From an uncultured Bacteroidales bacterium (GTDB taxonomy: Bacteria > Bacteroidota > Bacteroidia > Bacteroidales > WCHB1-69), in contig CAMHNQ010000006.1 in assembly GCA_946186495.1 (NCBI GenBank), positions 1-64,000 on the forward strand: a stretch of DNA of 64,000 nucleotides. The letters run 5' to 3'. Positions 26,848-37,400 of this stretch are shown here, piece by piece; position 1 is the stretch's first letter; each line of letters starts with the position of its first letter. Position numbers and translations under genes: made by a program. The notes under the pieces were generated by a model that was not told where the DNA came from, ran no database searches, and worked only from the letters and a program-made list of their open reading frames with translations.

Positions 26848-27843
26848 TCAAAGGGTGATGAGGTTTATTAAATCTTCGTAGGTTACATCGTGGAAATAGT
26901 CGTTGATGCAAATGCCGGTCAACGCATCTGCAACGGATTGCTTGTCCAATCGGACGCCAATCAGCTGGTTTGCAAGTTCCTGAGGATCTTTTCCTGAGAA
27001 GAAATCGCCGTAAAATCGCAAATCGCATATGCAGCCCTCGCGAATGTCAGCCACGACTTGTACCGTACCACCCTTGGTGCGGACCTTCTTGTTCATCGAA
27101 TAGGCTGGCGACTTGCCGTAGTTCCACTCCCATGTTTGGTATTTCTGTTTGACCAACTGGTTGACCGCTTCCTCTTCTTCATCCCTAAGATTCTGTATAT
27201 CAGCAAATACATTCTGCTTTAAGATAAATTCCATCAGATAGTCCCTGAACTCAAAGACTGTCATAGGGTATGGAAGATGGTCGGAAATGTTCGTCACGCG
27301 GCTGCGGACAGATTTTACCGCTTTGTCATTGAATTTATCAGGATCGGCATTGAGGGCGTTAGCCAGATCCGACATTTGTGAGGAGAACAACAAGGTGCCA
27401 TGCTCCAAAACACGATTACCGAAAAAAGCCATAGCGTTCCCGGAAATTTTAAGCCCATTGATTACCAAATCGTTGCGCCCTGAAAAAGAGGCAGGGATTC
27501 CCAATGAACGAAGCGCCTCGACAATCGGTTCCAGAAACTTCATAAAGTCGATCTCCTTTTTGCCATCCTCAACATTTTGGATGAAGGTGAAGTTGAGGTT
27601 TCCGGTGTCATGGAAGACCGCACCACCACCCGTCAACCTGCGTACCACATTGACACGATGGCGGTCAACGTATTCCTGGTTGATTTCGGCGACTGTGTTC
27701 TGATGCCGGCCTATGACTATGGTATTGTGATTCTGCCACAACATGAAGACATTGTCCGTTGTCTGTTGCAGAAGAAACTCCTCCACTGCCAGATTGTGGT
27801 AAGGGGAAGTGCTGTTGAGGGTGATGTAACGGATGTTTTGCAT
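26848..27843 (-). CDS. lplA: Lipoate-protein ligase A
   Basis: 331 residues. The BPL/LplA catalytic domain has the hallmark RRLTGGGAVFHDTGNLNFTFI, which forms the lipoyl-AMP site. The C-terminal accessory domain (from about 250) has VQVVADIREGCICDLRFYGDFF. It activates free lipoate and attaches it to carrier proteins such as glycine cleavage H protein and 2-oxoacid dehydrogenases. The radical SAM gene lies just upstream on the same strand (24 bp gap), so the two are probably co-transcribed. Confidence 0.93.
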   Translation of the reverse strand: MQNIRYITLNSTSPYHNLAVEEFLLQQTTDNVFMLWQNHNTIVIGRHQNTVAEINQEYVDRHRVNVVRRLTGGGAVFHDTGNLNFTFIQNVEDGKKEIDFMKFLEPIVEALRSLGIPASFSGRNDLVINGLKISGNAMAFFGNRVLEHGTLLFSSQMSDLANALNADPDKFNDKAVKSVRSRVTNISDHLPYPMTVFEFRDYLMEFILKQNVFADIQNLRDEEEEAVNQLVKQKYQTWEWNYGKSPAYSMNKKVRTKGGTVQVVADIREGCICDLRFYGDFFSGKDPQELANQLIGVRLDKQSVADALTGICINDYFHDVTYEDLINLITL

Positions 27844-27867
27844 TCTTGACTATAACTATGATAATGA

Positions 27868-28764
27868 TTATCCTCTTAAATTCAGGCCGGCGAGCAGGAT
27901 ATCGGGGCAGAAATCCATGACAGAGCGCATTTCGCCGGCCATGCAGAATCCGCATTGTCCGCAGACTCCCGCGCTTTTGCCCACGCATTCTGGAAGGCGC
28001 GTGCCATCGGGCAGGTTGTAGTTGCACATCCAACAGGCCTTTTCAAACGAGAGATCCTTCATGCGTTTCAGTCCGGAAACGGAGTTCATGATGGGTCTCC
28101 GCTTCTTTTTCTGCTCTATCAGCCTGTCTATCAGTTTAATTCGTTTATCCCAGTCCAAAACCAGGGGGTCTTCTTCCTTAAAGAATGCAGGGGTGTAAAA
28201 GTTGAAAGCGATGCTCCTAAAGGATGGATGATTCTCCACGAAACGAAGTGTATCCATGACATTGACATAATTGTTGGCATCGATGACCATGTTGGCGCTC
28301 AAGGCTTTATGCCCACAGCTGTCAACGTTTTTCACCAACTTGTCGAAAGTGCCTTGCCCTCGCACAGTATCGTGGAACTCATGAATACCGTCCATACTGA
28401 CCCATATCGAATTGGCCTTGAGGCCGTCAAAGGGCTGTTGCGCATTGTTGGTGACGGTGGTGGTAAAGAAACCGATGTCGTGCGCCAGGTCGATGAGATC
28501 GTTGAGCCGCCAGTCGACATCACGCCAGAGAGTGGGTTCCCCGCCTTCGAAATCAACGAATCGGGATCCCAAGTCGTAGGAGTACTGCAGTTCCTCGCGG
28601 ATCTGCCCGTAGCTTTTCACCGTCGGATGCTCATGGTCATACACACTACAATGCGAACACGACAGGTTGCACTGGTTGGTGATGAACAGCACGGTCTGCA
28701 GAGGTTTTCGCCGCTTCAGGAACTTCGTCTGGAAGTACCAACTTCCCAAGTAGAAAATCATCAT
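27868..28764 (-). CDS. Radical SAM protein with C-terminal cysteine cluster
   Basis: 298 residues. The radical SAM [4Fe-4S] motif CNLSCSHC supplies C32, C36 and C39. VDFEGGEPTLW is the SAM-contacting GGE motif. The C-terminus holds seven further cysteines (CWMC ... CVG ... CGQCGFC), enough for an auxiliary Fe-S cluster as in SPASM-type enzymes. The reaction cannot be named. No peptide substrate gene is visible nearby. Its position just before lplA on the same strand may only reflect shared transcription. The start follows a promoter box by 23 nt. Confidence 0.85.
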   Translation of the reverse strand: MMIFYLGSWYFQTKFLKRRKPLQTVLFITNQCNLSCSHCSVYDHEHPTVKSYGQIREELQYSYDLGSRFVDFEGGEPTLWRDVDWRLNDLIDLAHDIGFFTTTVTNNAQQPFDGLKANSIWVSMDGIHEFHDTVRGQGTFDKLVKNVDSCGHKALSANMVIDANNYVNVMDTLRFVENHPSFRSIAFNFYTPAFFKEEDPLVLDWDKRIKLIDRLIEQKKKRRPIMNSVSGLKRMKDLSFEKACWMCNYNLPDGTRLPECVGKSAGVCGQCGFCMAGEMRSVMDFCPDILLAGLNLRG

Positions 28765-28787
28765 GCCAATTTATTATTTATGGGCGG

Positions 28788-28795
28788 CAAAGATA
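28788..28795 (-). promoter_or_regulatory. Promoter -7 box of the radical SAM-lplA unit
   Basis: Minus strand TATCTTTG followed by CCGCCC. Confidence 0.72.
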
Positions 28796-28856
28796 GCAAT
28801 TTTACAGTTAGCGGTTATTTGTCAAAAGAAGTTGGCATTTGTATATGGAAAAAGTG

Positions 28857-28864
28857 TATTTTTG
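28857..28864 (+). promoter_or_regulatory. S9 peptidase promoter -7 box
   Basis: TATTTTTG followed by CCC, 43 nt upstream of the start at 28908. It lies inside the longer reading frame and so rules out the start at 28839. Confidence 0.72.
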
Positions 28865-28907
28865 CCCTCCAAATGTCGGAAATATCACGTACATATATAT
28901 AATTGTA

Positions 28908-30995
28908 ATGAAGAAAGTTCTTTTCGGTTTATCATTGATTATGATAATGGCAAGTAGTTGTAAACAAGCAAAAAATGAGACAAAGACGGCGCTTATAGAC
29001 AAAGAGAGCCGCGAGACACCCGACTTCTCGAAGGGCGTGATGGATGAGAAAATCCTCTGGTATCTCGGTCGCCTGGGCGACGTGCAGGTGTCGCCTGACG
29101 GTCAGACGCTGCTTTATGCAGTGACCTACTACGACTACCGGGCCAACAAAGGGAACACAGAATTGTACACGATGCCTGCAACGGGAGGCAATCCCACACG
29201 AATCACCGTTACCGAGGAGAACGAGTTTCAGCCTATATGGCGGCCCGACGGCAAGAAAATCGCCTATCTCTTCCCGACTGAACAGGGCATGCAGATTTGG
29301 GAATCCGACCCTGACGGCAAGAACGCCAAGGCAATTTCCAATGTTGACGGGGACATCAACGGGTTCAGCTATGCTCCAGACATGAAGCATATCTGTTACT
29401 TTAAGAATGTCCAACTCGAACCCACGATTGTCCAACGGTACGAGGATCTGCCAGAGGCAGACGCCATGATTTACGACGACCTCATGTACCGGCACTGGAA
29501 CTATTGGGCCGACGGCTCCTACAGCCATCTTTTCGTGGCCGACTACCCATCCATGGAAAACACTGTCGATCTGTTGGAAGGCCAGAAGTTCCATTGCCCG
29601 AATCCGCCTTTCGGAGGCATGGAGGCTGTTTCGTGGCATCCTGACGGGAGAATGCTCGTCTACACCTGCAAGAAATTGACAGGAAAGGCGTTTGCCGAAA
29701 GCACCAACACGGACATCTATCTCTACGACTTAGGCTCACAAACAACGCAAAACCTGACAGCGTTCAACAAAGGCTATGACATGGACCCGGTCATTTCACC
29801 CGATGGGAAAAAAATGGTATGGTGGAATATGAAGACCGACGGATTCGAGTCGGAAAAACACAGTCTGATGATGTACGACTTCCAATCGAACACAGCCGAG
29901 GACTACAGCACTGACTTCGACCAGGATGCCACCAATTTCGCTTGGAGTGAGGACAGCCGCACGGTCTATTTCATCAGCTGCAAGGAAGCCACGCATCAAG
30001 TTTACAAGTTAGACGTGGAATCCCGAATCATTGAGCAGCTTACAGAGGGCGACTATGACTATAACACGGTACAAGTTGACGGAGACCAATTGATAGTCAC
30101 TCGAACCACACATGCTTGCCCGTCAGAGATCTACACCGTGGAATTAAAGGGGAATTCCGTCAAGCAACTCAGCTTCATCAATCAGGATGTATTGGACAAG
30201 ATCACACCGGCTCAGTCGGTGAAGCGCTGGGTAAAGACCACCGACGGCAAGCAGATGCTCGTGTGGGTGATTCTGCCTCCTAATTTCGACCCCACAAAGA
30301 AATATCCAGCCCTGCTTTATTGCCAAGGCGGCCCGCAATCCTCGGTCAGCCAGTTCTTTTCCTATCGTTGGAACTTCCAGATGATGGCGGCTCACGACTA
30401 CATCATCGTGGCACCTAACCGCAGGGGAGTGCCCGGTTTCGGCAGCGAGTGGAATGACCAGATCAGCGGCGACTATGGCGGTCAGAACATGAAGGACTAC
30501 CTTGCCGCCATCGACGACGTGGCGAAGGAGACCTATGTGGATGAAAACAGATTGGGCTGCGTAGGCGCCAGCTACGGCGGATTCAGCGTCTATTGGCTTG
30601 CAGGGCATCACCAGAAACGTTTCAAGGCATTCATCGCCCATTGCGGAATGTTCAATCTGGAGAGCTGGTACGGCACCACCGAAGAACTCTTCTTCGCCAA
30701 CCACGACATTGAGGGCGCCTATTGGCAGAAACCGATGCCGAGCACCTACAACATCTCTCCGCACAAGTTCGTGGGCAACTGGGACACCCCGATACTGGTA
30801 ATCCACGGCGGGAAGGACTTCCGAATCCCCTACACCGAAGGTATGCAAGCTTTCGACGCTGCGCAGATGCAGGGCATCCCGAGCCGATTCCTCTATTTCC
30901 CGGAAGAGTGCCATTTCGTGTCAAAACCGCAGAATTCCATGCTTTGGCAAAGGGAATTTTTCAGATGGCTCGACCAATGGCTGAAAAACAGTTAG
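28908..30995 (+). CDS. S9 family serine peptidase (DPP/prolyl oligopeptidase type), lipoprotein
   Basis: 695 residues counted from MKKVLFGL. A lipoprotein-type signal ends MASSC (Cys 21). The N-terminal half is a beta-propeller (about 50-430) with repeated SPDGK/RPDGKK/HPDGR blades. The C-terminal alpha/beta-hydrolase has the nucleophile Ser 555 in GASYGG, Asp 637 in HGGKDFRIP, and His 669 in EECHF. The domain plan fits dipeptidyl or acyl-aminoacyl peptidases that trim short peptides in the periplasm. The longer frame from 28839 is rejected because a promoter lies within it. An LptG-like gene follows 15 bp later. Confidence 0.92.
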   Translation: MKKVLFGLSLIMIMASSCKQAKNETKTALIDKESRETPDFSKGVMDEKILWYLGRLGDVQVSPDGQTLLYAVTYYDYRANKGNTELYTMPATGGNPTRITVTEENEFQPIWRPDGKKIAYLFPTEQGMQIWESDPDGKNAKAISNVDGDINGFSYAPDMKHICYFKNVQLEPTIVQRYEDLPEADAMIYDDLMYRHWNYWADGSYSHLFVADYPSMENTVDLLEGQKFHCPNPPFGGMEAVSWHPDGRMLVYTCKKLTGKAFAESTNTDIYLYDLGSQTTQNLTAFNKGYDMDPVISPDGKKMVWWNMKTDGFESEKHSLMMYDFQSNTAEDYSTDFDQDATNFAWSEDSRTVYFISCKEATHQVYKLDVESRIIEQLTEGDYDYNTVQVDGDQLIVTRTTHACPSEIYTVELKGNSVKQLSFINQDVLDKITPAQSVKRWVKTTDGKQMLVWVILPPNFDPTKKYPALLYCQGGPQSSVSQFFSYRWNFQMMAAHDYIIVAPNRRGVPGFGSEWNDQISGDYGGQNMKDYLAAIDDVAKETYVDENRLGCVGASYGGFSVYWLAGHHQKRFKAFIAHCGMFNLESWYGTTEELFFANHDIEGAYWQKPMPSTYNISPHKFVGNWDTPILVIHGGKDFRIPYTEGMQAFDAAQMQGIPSRFLYFPEECHFVSKPQNSMLWQREFFRWLDQWLKNS

Positions 30996-31010
30996 CAGTT
31001 AGCCGTTGTG

Positions 31011-32144
31011 ATGAAAGTGTTTGAACAGTTCAAGGGGATTGCCGAGCATTTCCGGGAAAAGACAGGCTGGAAAATCATTGACGGCTATCTGCTCAGGAAG
31101 ATGCTGGGCACCGTAGTGTTCGCCATCTCGCTGCTGATGGTCATCGTGGTGGTATTCGACGTGTCCGAAAACATCCAACGCTTCATCAGCCACAACATTC
31201 CCGCGAAAACAGTCATCACCGACTACTATTTCAATTTCATTCCCTATTTCATCAACCTGTTCATCCCTCTCTTCACTTTCATCAGCGTGATTTGGTTTAC
31301 TTCCAAGCTCTCTTCACGAAACGAGATCATCTCCATCTTTGACAACGGAATAAGCTTCAACCGGATGCTGGTTCCCTATGTGACCGGTGCTTTGGTCATC
31401 ATGATTCTTTCTTTGGTTTTGGCAAACTTTATCGTGCCGAACACCAACAAAAAACTGAACGATTTCAAATACCAGTATTTCGGCCGCAAATATATTGCCA
31501 CTACCTATTTGCATGTGAAGAATTCCAAGAACAGCTATGTTTTTGTGGAACGTTGGGACAAGATGGAGGCTGTCGGCTATAATTTCACATATGAGGAATT
31601 TGACAGTTCCTCTATGAAACTGAAAATTTCTGCTCAAACAATCGATTTCGACGAAAGCACGCAACAGTGGCGGATGCACAAATACACGAAGCGCGTAATC
31701 ACCCCTGAAGGGACGGAACTCTTCTTTCAAGGCGAGGAGTTTGACACAACACTGAACATTCATCCCCGAAACCTGTATCAGGATGCGTTTGTCAGTGAAA
31801 CGATGTCCTACAAGGAGTTGAGGCGTTTCATAAAAGAGGAAAAACTACGTGGGTCGGCTTTGTTGGCCAACTATCAGATTGAGCAGCATAAGCGTCTGGC
31901 CAACCCGGTCGGAATCCTGATTATGACCCTGTTGGGCGTGAGCGTCTCCTGCCGGAAGTCCACGCGCGGCGTCGGCGTGCACGTCTTCATCGGCATGGGA
32001 TTGGCATTCACTTTCATCTTCCTCCAACAAATATCCACGGTATTCTCGGTATCCGGCGGACTGCCTCCTATACTCGGCACGTGGTTCCCGAATATCATCT
32101 TCTTAGTGATTACAATTATCATGTTGAAAATGACCCCGAAGTAG
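31011..32144 (+). CDS. LptF/LptG family LPS export permease
   Basis: 377 residues, YjgP/YjgQ family. Three N-terminal membrane segments (from about 25, including GTVVFAISLLMVIVVVFDVSE), a periplasmic beta-jellyroll domain (about 130-280), and three C-terminal membrane segments. The family sequence ANPVGILIMTLLGVSVSCRK is present. With LptB and a partner it extracts LPS from the inner membrane. The ATG at 31011 is preferred over the GTG just before it. LptF versus LptG cannot be decided from sequence alone. Confidence 0.92.
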   Translation: MKVFEQFKGIAEHFREKTGWKIIDGYLLRKMLGTVVFAISLLMVIVVVFDVSENIQRFISHNIPAKTVITDYYFNFIPYFINLFIPLFTFISVIWFTSKLSSRNEIISIFDNGISFNRMLVPYVTGALVIMILSLVLANFIVPNTNKKLNDFKYQYFGRKYIATTYLHVKNSKNSYVFVERWDKMEAVGYNFTYEEFDSSSMKLKISAQTIDFDESTQQWRMHKYTKRVITPEGTELFFQGEEFDTTLNIHPRNLYQDAFVSETMSYKELRRFIKEEKLRGSALLANYQIEQHKRLANPVGILIMTLLGVSVSCRKSTRGVGVHVFIGMGLAFTFIFLQQISTVFSVSGGLPPILGTWFPNIIFLVITIIMLKMTPK

Positions 32145-32171
32145 ATTTGGGGCTTTAATGCTACTTATATT

Positions 32172-32528
32172 ATGAAAATGACAACTATTATTTTGAAAAG
32201 GATGACCTTTTACGCATATCACGGCTGTTTCGAAGAAGAACAGCGGATTGGGACACATTTCACCGCAGATGTGACACTCACCTATGACGCAGAAGCCGCC
32301 GTGGAGAGTGATGACGTGATGGATTCCGTAAATTATCAGTTGGTTTACAAGACAATACAACGAGTAATCAACGAACCGCGGCATCTTATTGAAACCGTTG
32401 CCGACCACATCGTCCGCGACATCAAGAAAGATTTTCCGCAAGTGCATCATGTGACAGTGCAACTCTGCAAACTTAACCCGCCCTTGGACGGCAAAACCGA
32501 ATATGTGGCGGTGCAAATGGAAGGATGA
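32172..32528 (+). CDS. folB: Dihydroneopterin aldolase
   Basis: 118 residues, full length. FolB splits dihydroneopterin to 6-hydroxymethyl-dihydropterin in folate synthesis. The opening IILKRMTFYAYHGCFEEEQRIG carries the conserved pterin-site glutamate, and QLCKLNPPL the catalytic lysine. Its stop overlaps the aroB start (ATGA at 32525), so translation is coupled. Confidence 0.93.
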   Translation: MKMTTIILKRMTFYAYHGCFEEEQRIGTHFTADVTLTYDAEAAVESDDVMDSVNYQLVYKTIQRVINEPRHLIETVADHIVRDIKKDFPQVHHVTVQLCKLNPPLDGKTEYVAVQMEG

Positions 32529-33550
32529 TGAACCGGACAGGCATCATTCGGCTGTTGGTTGACTTTTTTCGGCGGGAAAGCATCCGGCAAGTGATAATCC
32601 TGACAGATGAAAATGTCGAAAAACACTATCCAGACTATTTCTCTGAATTGACAGGTTGGGTTTCCGTTGACAAAGTCGTACTGCCAGCTGGAGAGCAGGC
32701 CAAGTCCATGGAAACGACCGTCTCCGTTTGGAGTCGCTTTGTTGACAGACAGTACGACAAGGGCGTTCTCCTTTTGAACTTCGGAGGCGGCGTAATCTGT
32801 GACATCGGAGGGTTTGTCGCGTCCACCTACAAGCGAGGCATCCGTTTTGTGAACTTTCCCACGACACTGCTGGCCATGATAGACGCATCTGTGGGTGGAA
32901 AAAACGGGGTGAACGTTCATCATGTGAAAAACGCGGTCGGAACTTTTTACTTCCCTGACATACAACTCCCTGTGGATCTAAAACTGTTGGAAACGCTCCC
33001 GAAAGAGGAATTGAAGAGCGGCTTTGGGGAATTGGTGAAGTATGCGCTCATTGGATCTGAAAAACTTTTTAATGATCTCGATGCTCTACCCGACCTGAAC
33101 TCCCTAAAAGAGGAGCATATCGGCTTTTGCATTGATTTTAAGCGAAAAATTGTTCAAAAAGACCCTAACGATACAGGACTACGGCATATTTTGAACTATG
33201 GACACACTATTGGCCACGCTATAGAAAGTTACAGCTCGGAGGCTGGCACACCTATGTCACACGGACTTGCCGTGGCGCAGGGACTCTACTACGAAAGCCT
33301 TCTTTCCGCAAAGCTTGGCCGTCTTCCAAAAGAAGAATGGGAACATATTGACAGGTTCCTGAAGAAACAGTTTGACATCATGCCGATTACTGACAAATTT
33401 CTTGAAAAGCTGACACCCTACATGCTCAATGACAAAAAAAACCGCAACAATTTGGTCAATTTTACCCTTATAGACCATATCGGACACGCTGATCCTGATT
33501 TTCAAATTGCACTCGACACATTGGCGCGTGCGATTTGTCCTCTACCATAA
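32525..33550 (+). CDS. aroB: 3-dehydroquinate synthase
   Basis: 341 residues. It converts DAHP to 3-dehydroquinate, step two of the shikimate pathway. The NAD-binding GGGVICDIGGFVASTYKRGI, TTLLAMIDASVGGKNGVN, and the zinc ligands in LNYGHTIGHAIE (His) and SHGLAVAQG (His) are all visible. It is a few residues shorter at the N-terminus than E. coli AroB, as is usual in Bacteroidota. Coupled to folB. Confidence 0.95.
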   Translation: MMNRTGIIRLLVDFFRRESIRQVIILTDENVEKHYPDYFSELTGWVSVDKVVLPAGEQAKSMETTVSVWSRFVDRQYDKGVLLLNFGGGVICDIGGFVASTYKRGIRFVNFPTTLLAMIDASVGGKNGVNVHHVKNAVGTFYFPDIQLPVDLKLLETLPKEELKSGFGELVKYALIGSEKLFNDLDALPDLNSLKEEHIGFCIDFKRKIVQKDPNDTGLRHILNYGHTIGHAIESYSSEAGTPMSHGLAVAQGLYYESLLSAKLGRLPKEEWEHIDRFLKKQFDIMPITDKFLEKLTPYMLNDKKNRNNLVNFTLIDHIGHADPDFQIALDTLARAICPLP

Positions 33551-33593
33551 CCTGATTGGCATCTTGGTGCTTAACCCTTAAATTTTAATCATC

Positions 33594-34379
33594 ATGCTGA
33601 AATCCAAAAATGACATCGTGAAAAACTGGCTTCCCCGCTACACGGGTATGCCGTTGGAAGAGTTCGGACAGTATATCCTGTTGACGAATTTCCAAGATTA
33701 TATACAGAATTTTGCAGAGTTGACCGGTGCACCTATTCGGGGCATGGAGAAGTCCATGCAGTGTGCTTCCAGCGACAACATCACGATTATCAACTTCATG
33801 ATGGGCAGTCCAAACGCAGCCACCATCATGGACTTGCTGACAGCGGTGAAACCCAAAGCAGTGCTTTTCCTTGGCAAATGCGGCAGCCTGAAGTCCTACA
33901 TCGGAGTCGGGTCGCTTCTCCTGCCGATAGCAGGTATCCGGGGTGAGGGTACTTCCCGCGACTACTTCCCAGAAGAAGTGCCGGCTTTGCCCGCTTTCAA
34001 TTTGGAAAAGGCCATTTCAGCCACCATCTGCGCCCACGGGTTAGAGTATTGGACAGGAACGGTCTATACCACCAACCGCCGGGTTTGGGAACATGACGAA
34101 AAGTTCAAGCAATACCTTCTCAGTATCCGGGCCACGGCTGTGGACATGGAGACAGCCACGCTTTTTTCCGTGGGCTTCTACAACCGGATCCCAACAGGTG
34201 CGCTGCTTCTGGTATCTGACCAGCCCATGCTGCCTGACGGAGTGAAGACGGCAGCCTCCGACAAACTGGTGACGGAAAATTTCGCTCTCACGCACCTCAA
34301 AATCGGCATCCAATCGCTTAAAGAGCTGCAAAACAAGGGCATTTCGGTGAAACATCTGCGTTTCGACTATTACGAATAG
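33594..34379 (+). CDS. amn: AMP nucleosidase, short form
   Basis: 261 residues of the nucleoside phosphorylase (PNP/UDP) family. The domain begins at about residue 50. FLGKCGSLKS and VDMETATLFSVGFYNRIPTGALLLVSDQPM give the phosphate and nucleoside sites. This is the compact Bacteroidota AMP nucleosidase, without the N-terminal regulatory domain of the 480-residue E. coli enzyme. It cleaves AMP to adenine and ribose 5-phosphate. Other nucleosidase specificities are possible. A bidirectional hairpin follows. Confidence 0.85.
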   Translation: MLKSKNDIVKNWLPRYTGMPLEEFGQYILLTNFQDYIQNFAELTGAPIRGMEKSMQCASSDNITIINFMMGSPNAATIMDLLTAVKPKAVLFLGKCGSLKSYIGVGSLLLPIAGIRGEGTSRDYFPEEVPALPAFNLEKAISATICAHGLEYWTGTVYTTNRRVWEHDEKFKQYLLSIRATAVDMETATLFSVGFYNRIPTGALLLVSDQPMLPDGVKTAASDKLVTENFALTHLKIGIQSLKELQNKGISVKHLRFDYYE

Positions 34380-34395
34380 ACGAGAAATATTTACA

Positions 34396-34427
34396 AAAAA
34401 ACGGCCACCATTCTGTAGCCGTTTTTT
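34396..34427. terminator. Bidirectional terminator between amn and the oxidoreductase
   Basis: AAAAAACGGC pairs with GCCGTTTTTT around a 12-nt loop, with U-tracts on both strands. A nearby perfect palindrome GCGAT-GA-ATCGC (34452-34463) precedes GTCTCTAC and may be part of a small repeat. Confidence 0.85.
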
Positions 34428-34467
34428 GCTTCGTATAGGGATGCAATGGATGCGATGAATCGCGTCT

Positions 34468-37400
34468 CTACTGGAAGGCGTTTTCGCTCAGGCCGTCGCC
34501 GCTGATCGCTAAGCGCGACATGTAGGAGGGAGCCTCCTTGCCGAGGTACTTGTCGACGTATATCTTGGCGAGGTATTGGCCGAGCATGAAGCCGTGGCCG
34601 CGCATGCCGACCAACAGGCCGTGCTCCGGATCCACGATGTAGCGCGGCTCGGTGTAGTAGCCCGCCCACGTGGCCTGGAAGCTGACATTCTTCAGCTGCG
34701 GAATCCAGTCGATGAACATCTCGGCACACACCTGCAGGAAGTCCTGCGTGTTGTACTTCAGCTCCTTGCCGGCCTGCAGCTGTTCGGTCGCGGGCGACGC
34801 GCAGCCGATGATCTGGCCGGTCTCCGCGAACTGCTGTCCATAGACGGCGGAGAAACCTTTGTACTTCCGGCGGTCGATGAGCATGTCCAAAGAGTCGCCG
34901 TCCTTGCCCAACATGGGCAGGCGGTGCGTGATGAAAGCCTGGTGCTTGATGGGATACAGGCCGAGGTACATGCCCAGTTGCTCCGCGAACTTGTTGGCGC
35001 TCGGCCCAAGGGAATTCACGAAATGCTCGCAATGGTACTCCACGTACTGTTTGTCGTGGGTCTTCACCAGTGCCATGAAGCCCTTGGCGGTCTTGCGCAC
35101 CTCAATCAGTTGGGTATCCTCCAACAGCACGCCGCCGTGTCCGATGGCGATGTTGCGGATGTAGTTGATGGTCGGGCCGGGCGTGGCCTGCCAACACGCG
35201 TTGGTGATGCAGGCGGCCTGGTAGGTATTGAGGTTAGGGTTGAAGTAGGGCGAAACTTCTTTCACAAAGTCCTTCTTGTCAACCATATAGCCGTCGCTCC
35301 ACTCGAGGGATTTCTCCAATGCCTTGTAGTTGGCCTCATCATGGGCGAACCCGACATAGCGTGTGGGTTTGTAGTTGATGTTAGTGACCTTCTGGATTTC
35401 TTCGAAGATGGCGCGGTTGTGCTCGGCGATGTCGGCGATTTCCGGCACGGAGAAGCTGGGACGACCGCCGCCGATGCAGCGCCAGGATGAACCGCGCTCA
35501 GCGTTGCAGAGCACCACTTTCTTGCCGGCTTCGGCGAAGTAGCGGAACAGGCCGCTGCCCGTGATGCCGCCGCCCGCCACGAAAACGTCGCACTCGACCT
35601 TCTTGGTCGGGTGGCCGTTGACGTTCGTCACGAAGATTTCGGGCTGGTCGCTCGGGCAGAGCTCGCCGATGTTGAGTTGCGAGGAGAGCGGCCCGCGCGG
35701 GGTGGCGTCGCCCACGACCTCCACGCCGTGGCCGGCTAACAGGAGCTTCACACGTGGGATGCAGCGTTTGCCGCGGCACGGGCCCATACCGATGCGGGTG
35801 ATGTGTTTCAACTCGTCCACGGAGATGATCTTTTTGCCCTTTACGGCTGCGAGGATGGTCTCGATGTTCACGTCGTCGCAATGGCAGACGAAGGCGGGGT
35901 CTTCCTCTTTCGTGCCGGGCTTCTGCCAGTTCAGCGGCTCGGGGTAGTTCTCTTTCAGGATGAAACCGGTGACCGACATCAACGTTTCGCCGCTGACATC
36001 CACGGCTTTCACGCGAGCCACGTGCGTCTTGTTCGCACCTTTGGTGATTTTTTCGATAATGCCTTCGCCGACCTTCTGGCCGTTGTCGTCCACGAGATAG
36101 ACCTCGGCGTTCTCTTCCGCGTCGTACTCGAACGGCAGGAAGAGCCAGTTTTTCGGGATGTTGTAGCCGAAGAGGGCCAAACCAGGACAGTGGTTGACGC
36201 ACTTCATGCAGCCGATGCACTTGTCATAGTCGATCTGCGGCACGTGGTTGGTGGCGATTTTGGTGATGGCGCCTTGCGGGCAGGCGAAGGTGCAGGGGTT
36301 GCAGGCGAAACCGTAGAGGCAGTCGGCCATGACGAACGGTTTCTGCAGGCGGTCGCCGCAGGGACGGTTGGGCTTGTCGAGCACGCGCACGGGATGTTGC
36401 TGTGAATCCGCGTAGTCCTTGGTCACGGCGAGGTAGTCGTCGTAGTTGAAGCGCACGTTGAGGGCCTGGGCAATCTCCAGGGCGGCCTGTTTGCCTCGCA
36501 GCACGGCGCAAGTGCCCTCGCCCACGCGGGTGGCATCGCCGATGCCGTAGGTGTTGAGCCCGAAAGTAACCTTGCCCTTTTCGAGGATGAGGTTGTCGGG
36601 CTTCAAGCCGGTACATATATTAATAAGGTCAATGTCTTGGATGACTTGCTCCGTGCCGGGCACGGGTTGGAAGTTCTTGCATTCGGCGATGACCGCGCCG
36701 ATCACGCCGGTGTGGTCCTCATTGGGGATGGCTTTCAGCAGTGTGTGGGAGGTGATGATGGGGATGCTGAGACGGCGCACGCGGTTGGCCTGCACCGGGA
36801 ATCCGCCCTCATGGTCCATGGCTTCGACGATGGCCACTACTTTCGCGCCTGCCTGAACTGCTTGGTAGGAGGTGAGATAGCCGATGTTTCCGGCACCGAT
36901 GGTGAGGATGCGCTTGCCAAGGAGGGTGTGCTGCAGGTTCATCATCTTCTGCACGACGGCGGCGGTATAGACGCCCGGCAGGTCGTCGTTCTCGAAGGTG
37001 GGCATGAACGGGAACGCGCCGGTGGCCACGACAAGGAAGTTGGCATCGACGAAGAAGAGGTTGCCGTCTTCCATGTTCTTGGCAGCCACGCGTTTGCCTT
37101 CGAGAATATCCCACACGGTGCTGTTGAGCAGGATGCCTGCATGGTCGTCGCCGGCGAGAGTCTTGGCGATGTCGAAGCCACGCATGCCGCCGTATTTCTG
37201 CTCCTTCTCGAAGAAGAAGAACTGGTGGGTCTGCATGGTGAACTGTCCGCCGATGCGGTCGTTGTTGTCGATGACGATGTTGGGGATACCGAACTTGTTG
37301 AGCTGCTCGCGGCAGGCCAAACCGGCAGGACCCGCGCCGATGATGGCCACTTCGGTTTTATAGACTTTCGGGGCGGCATGAGACTTGTTGTCGGTTTCGG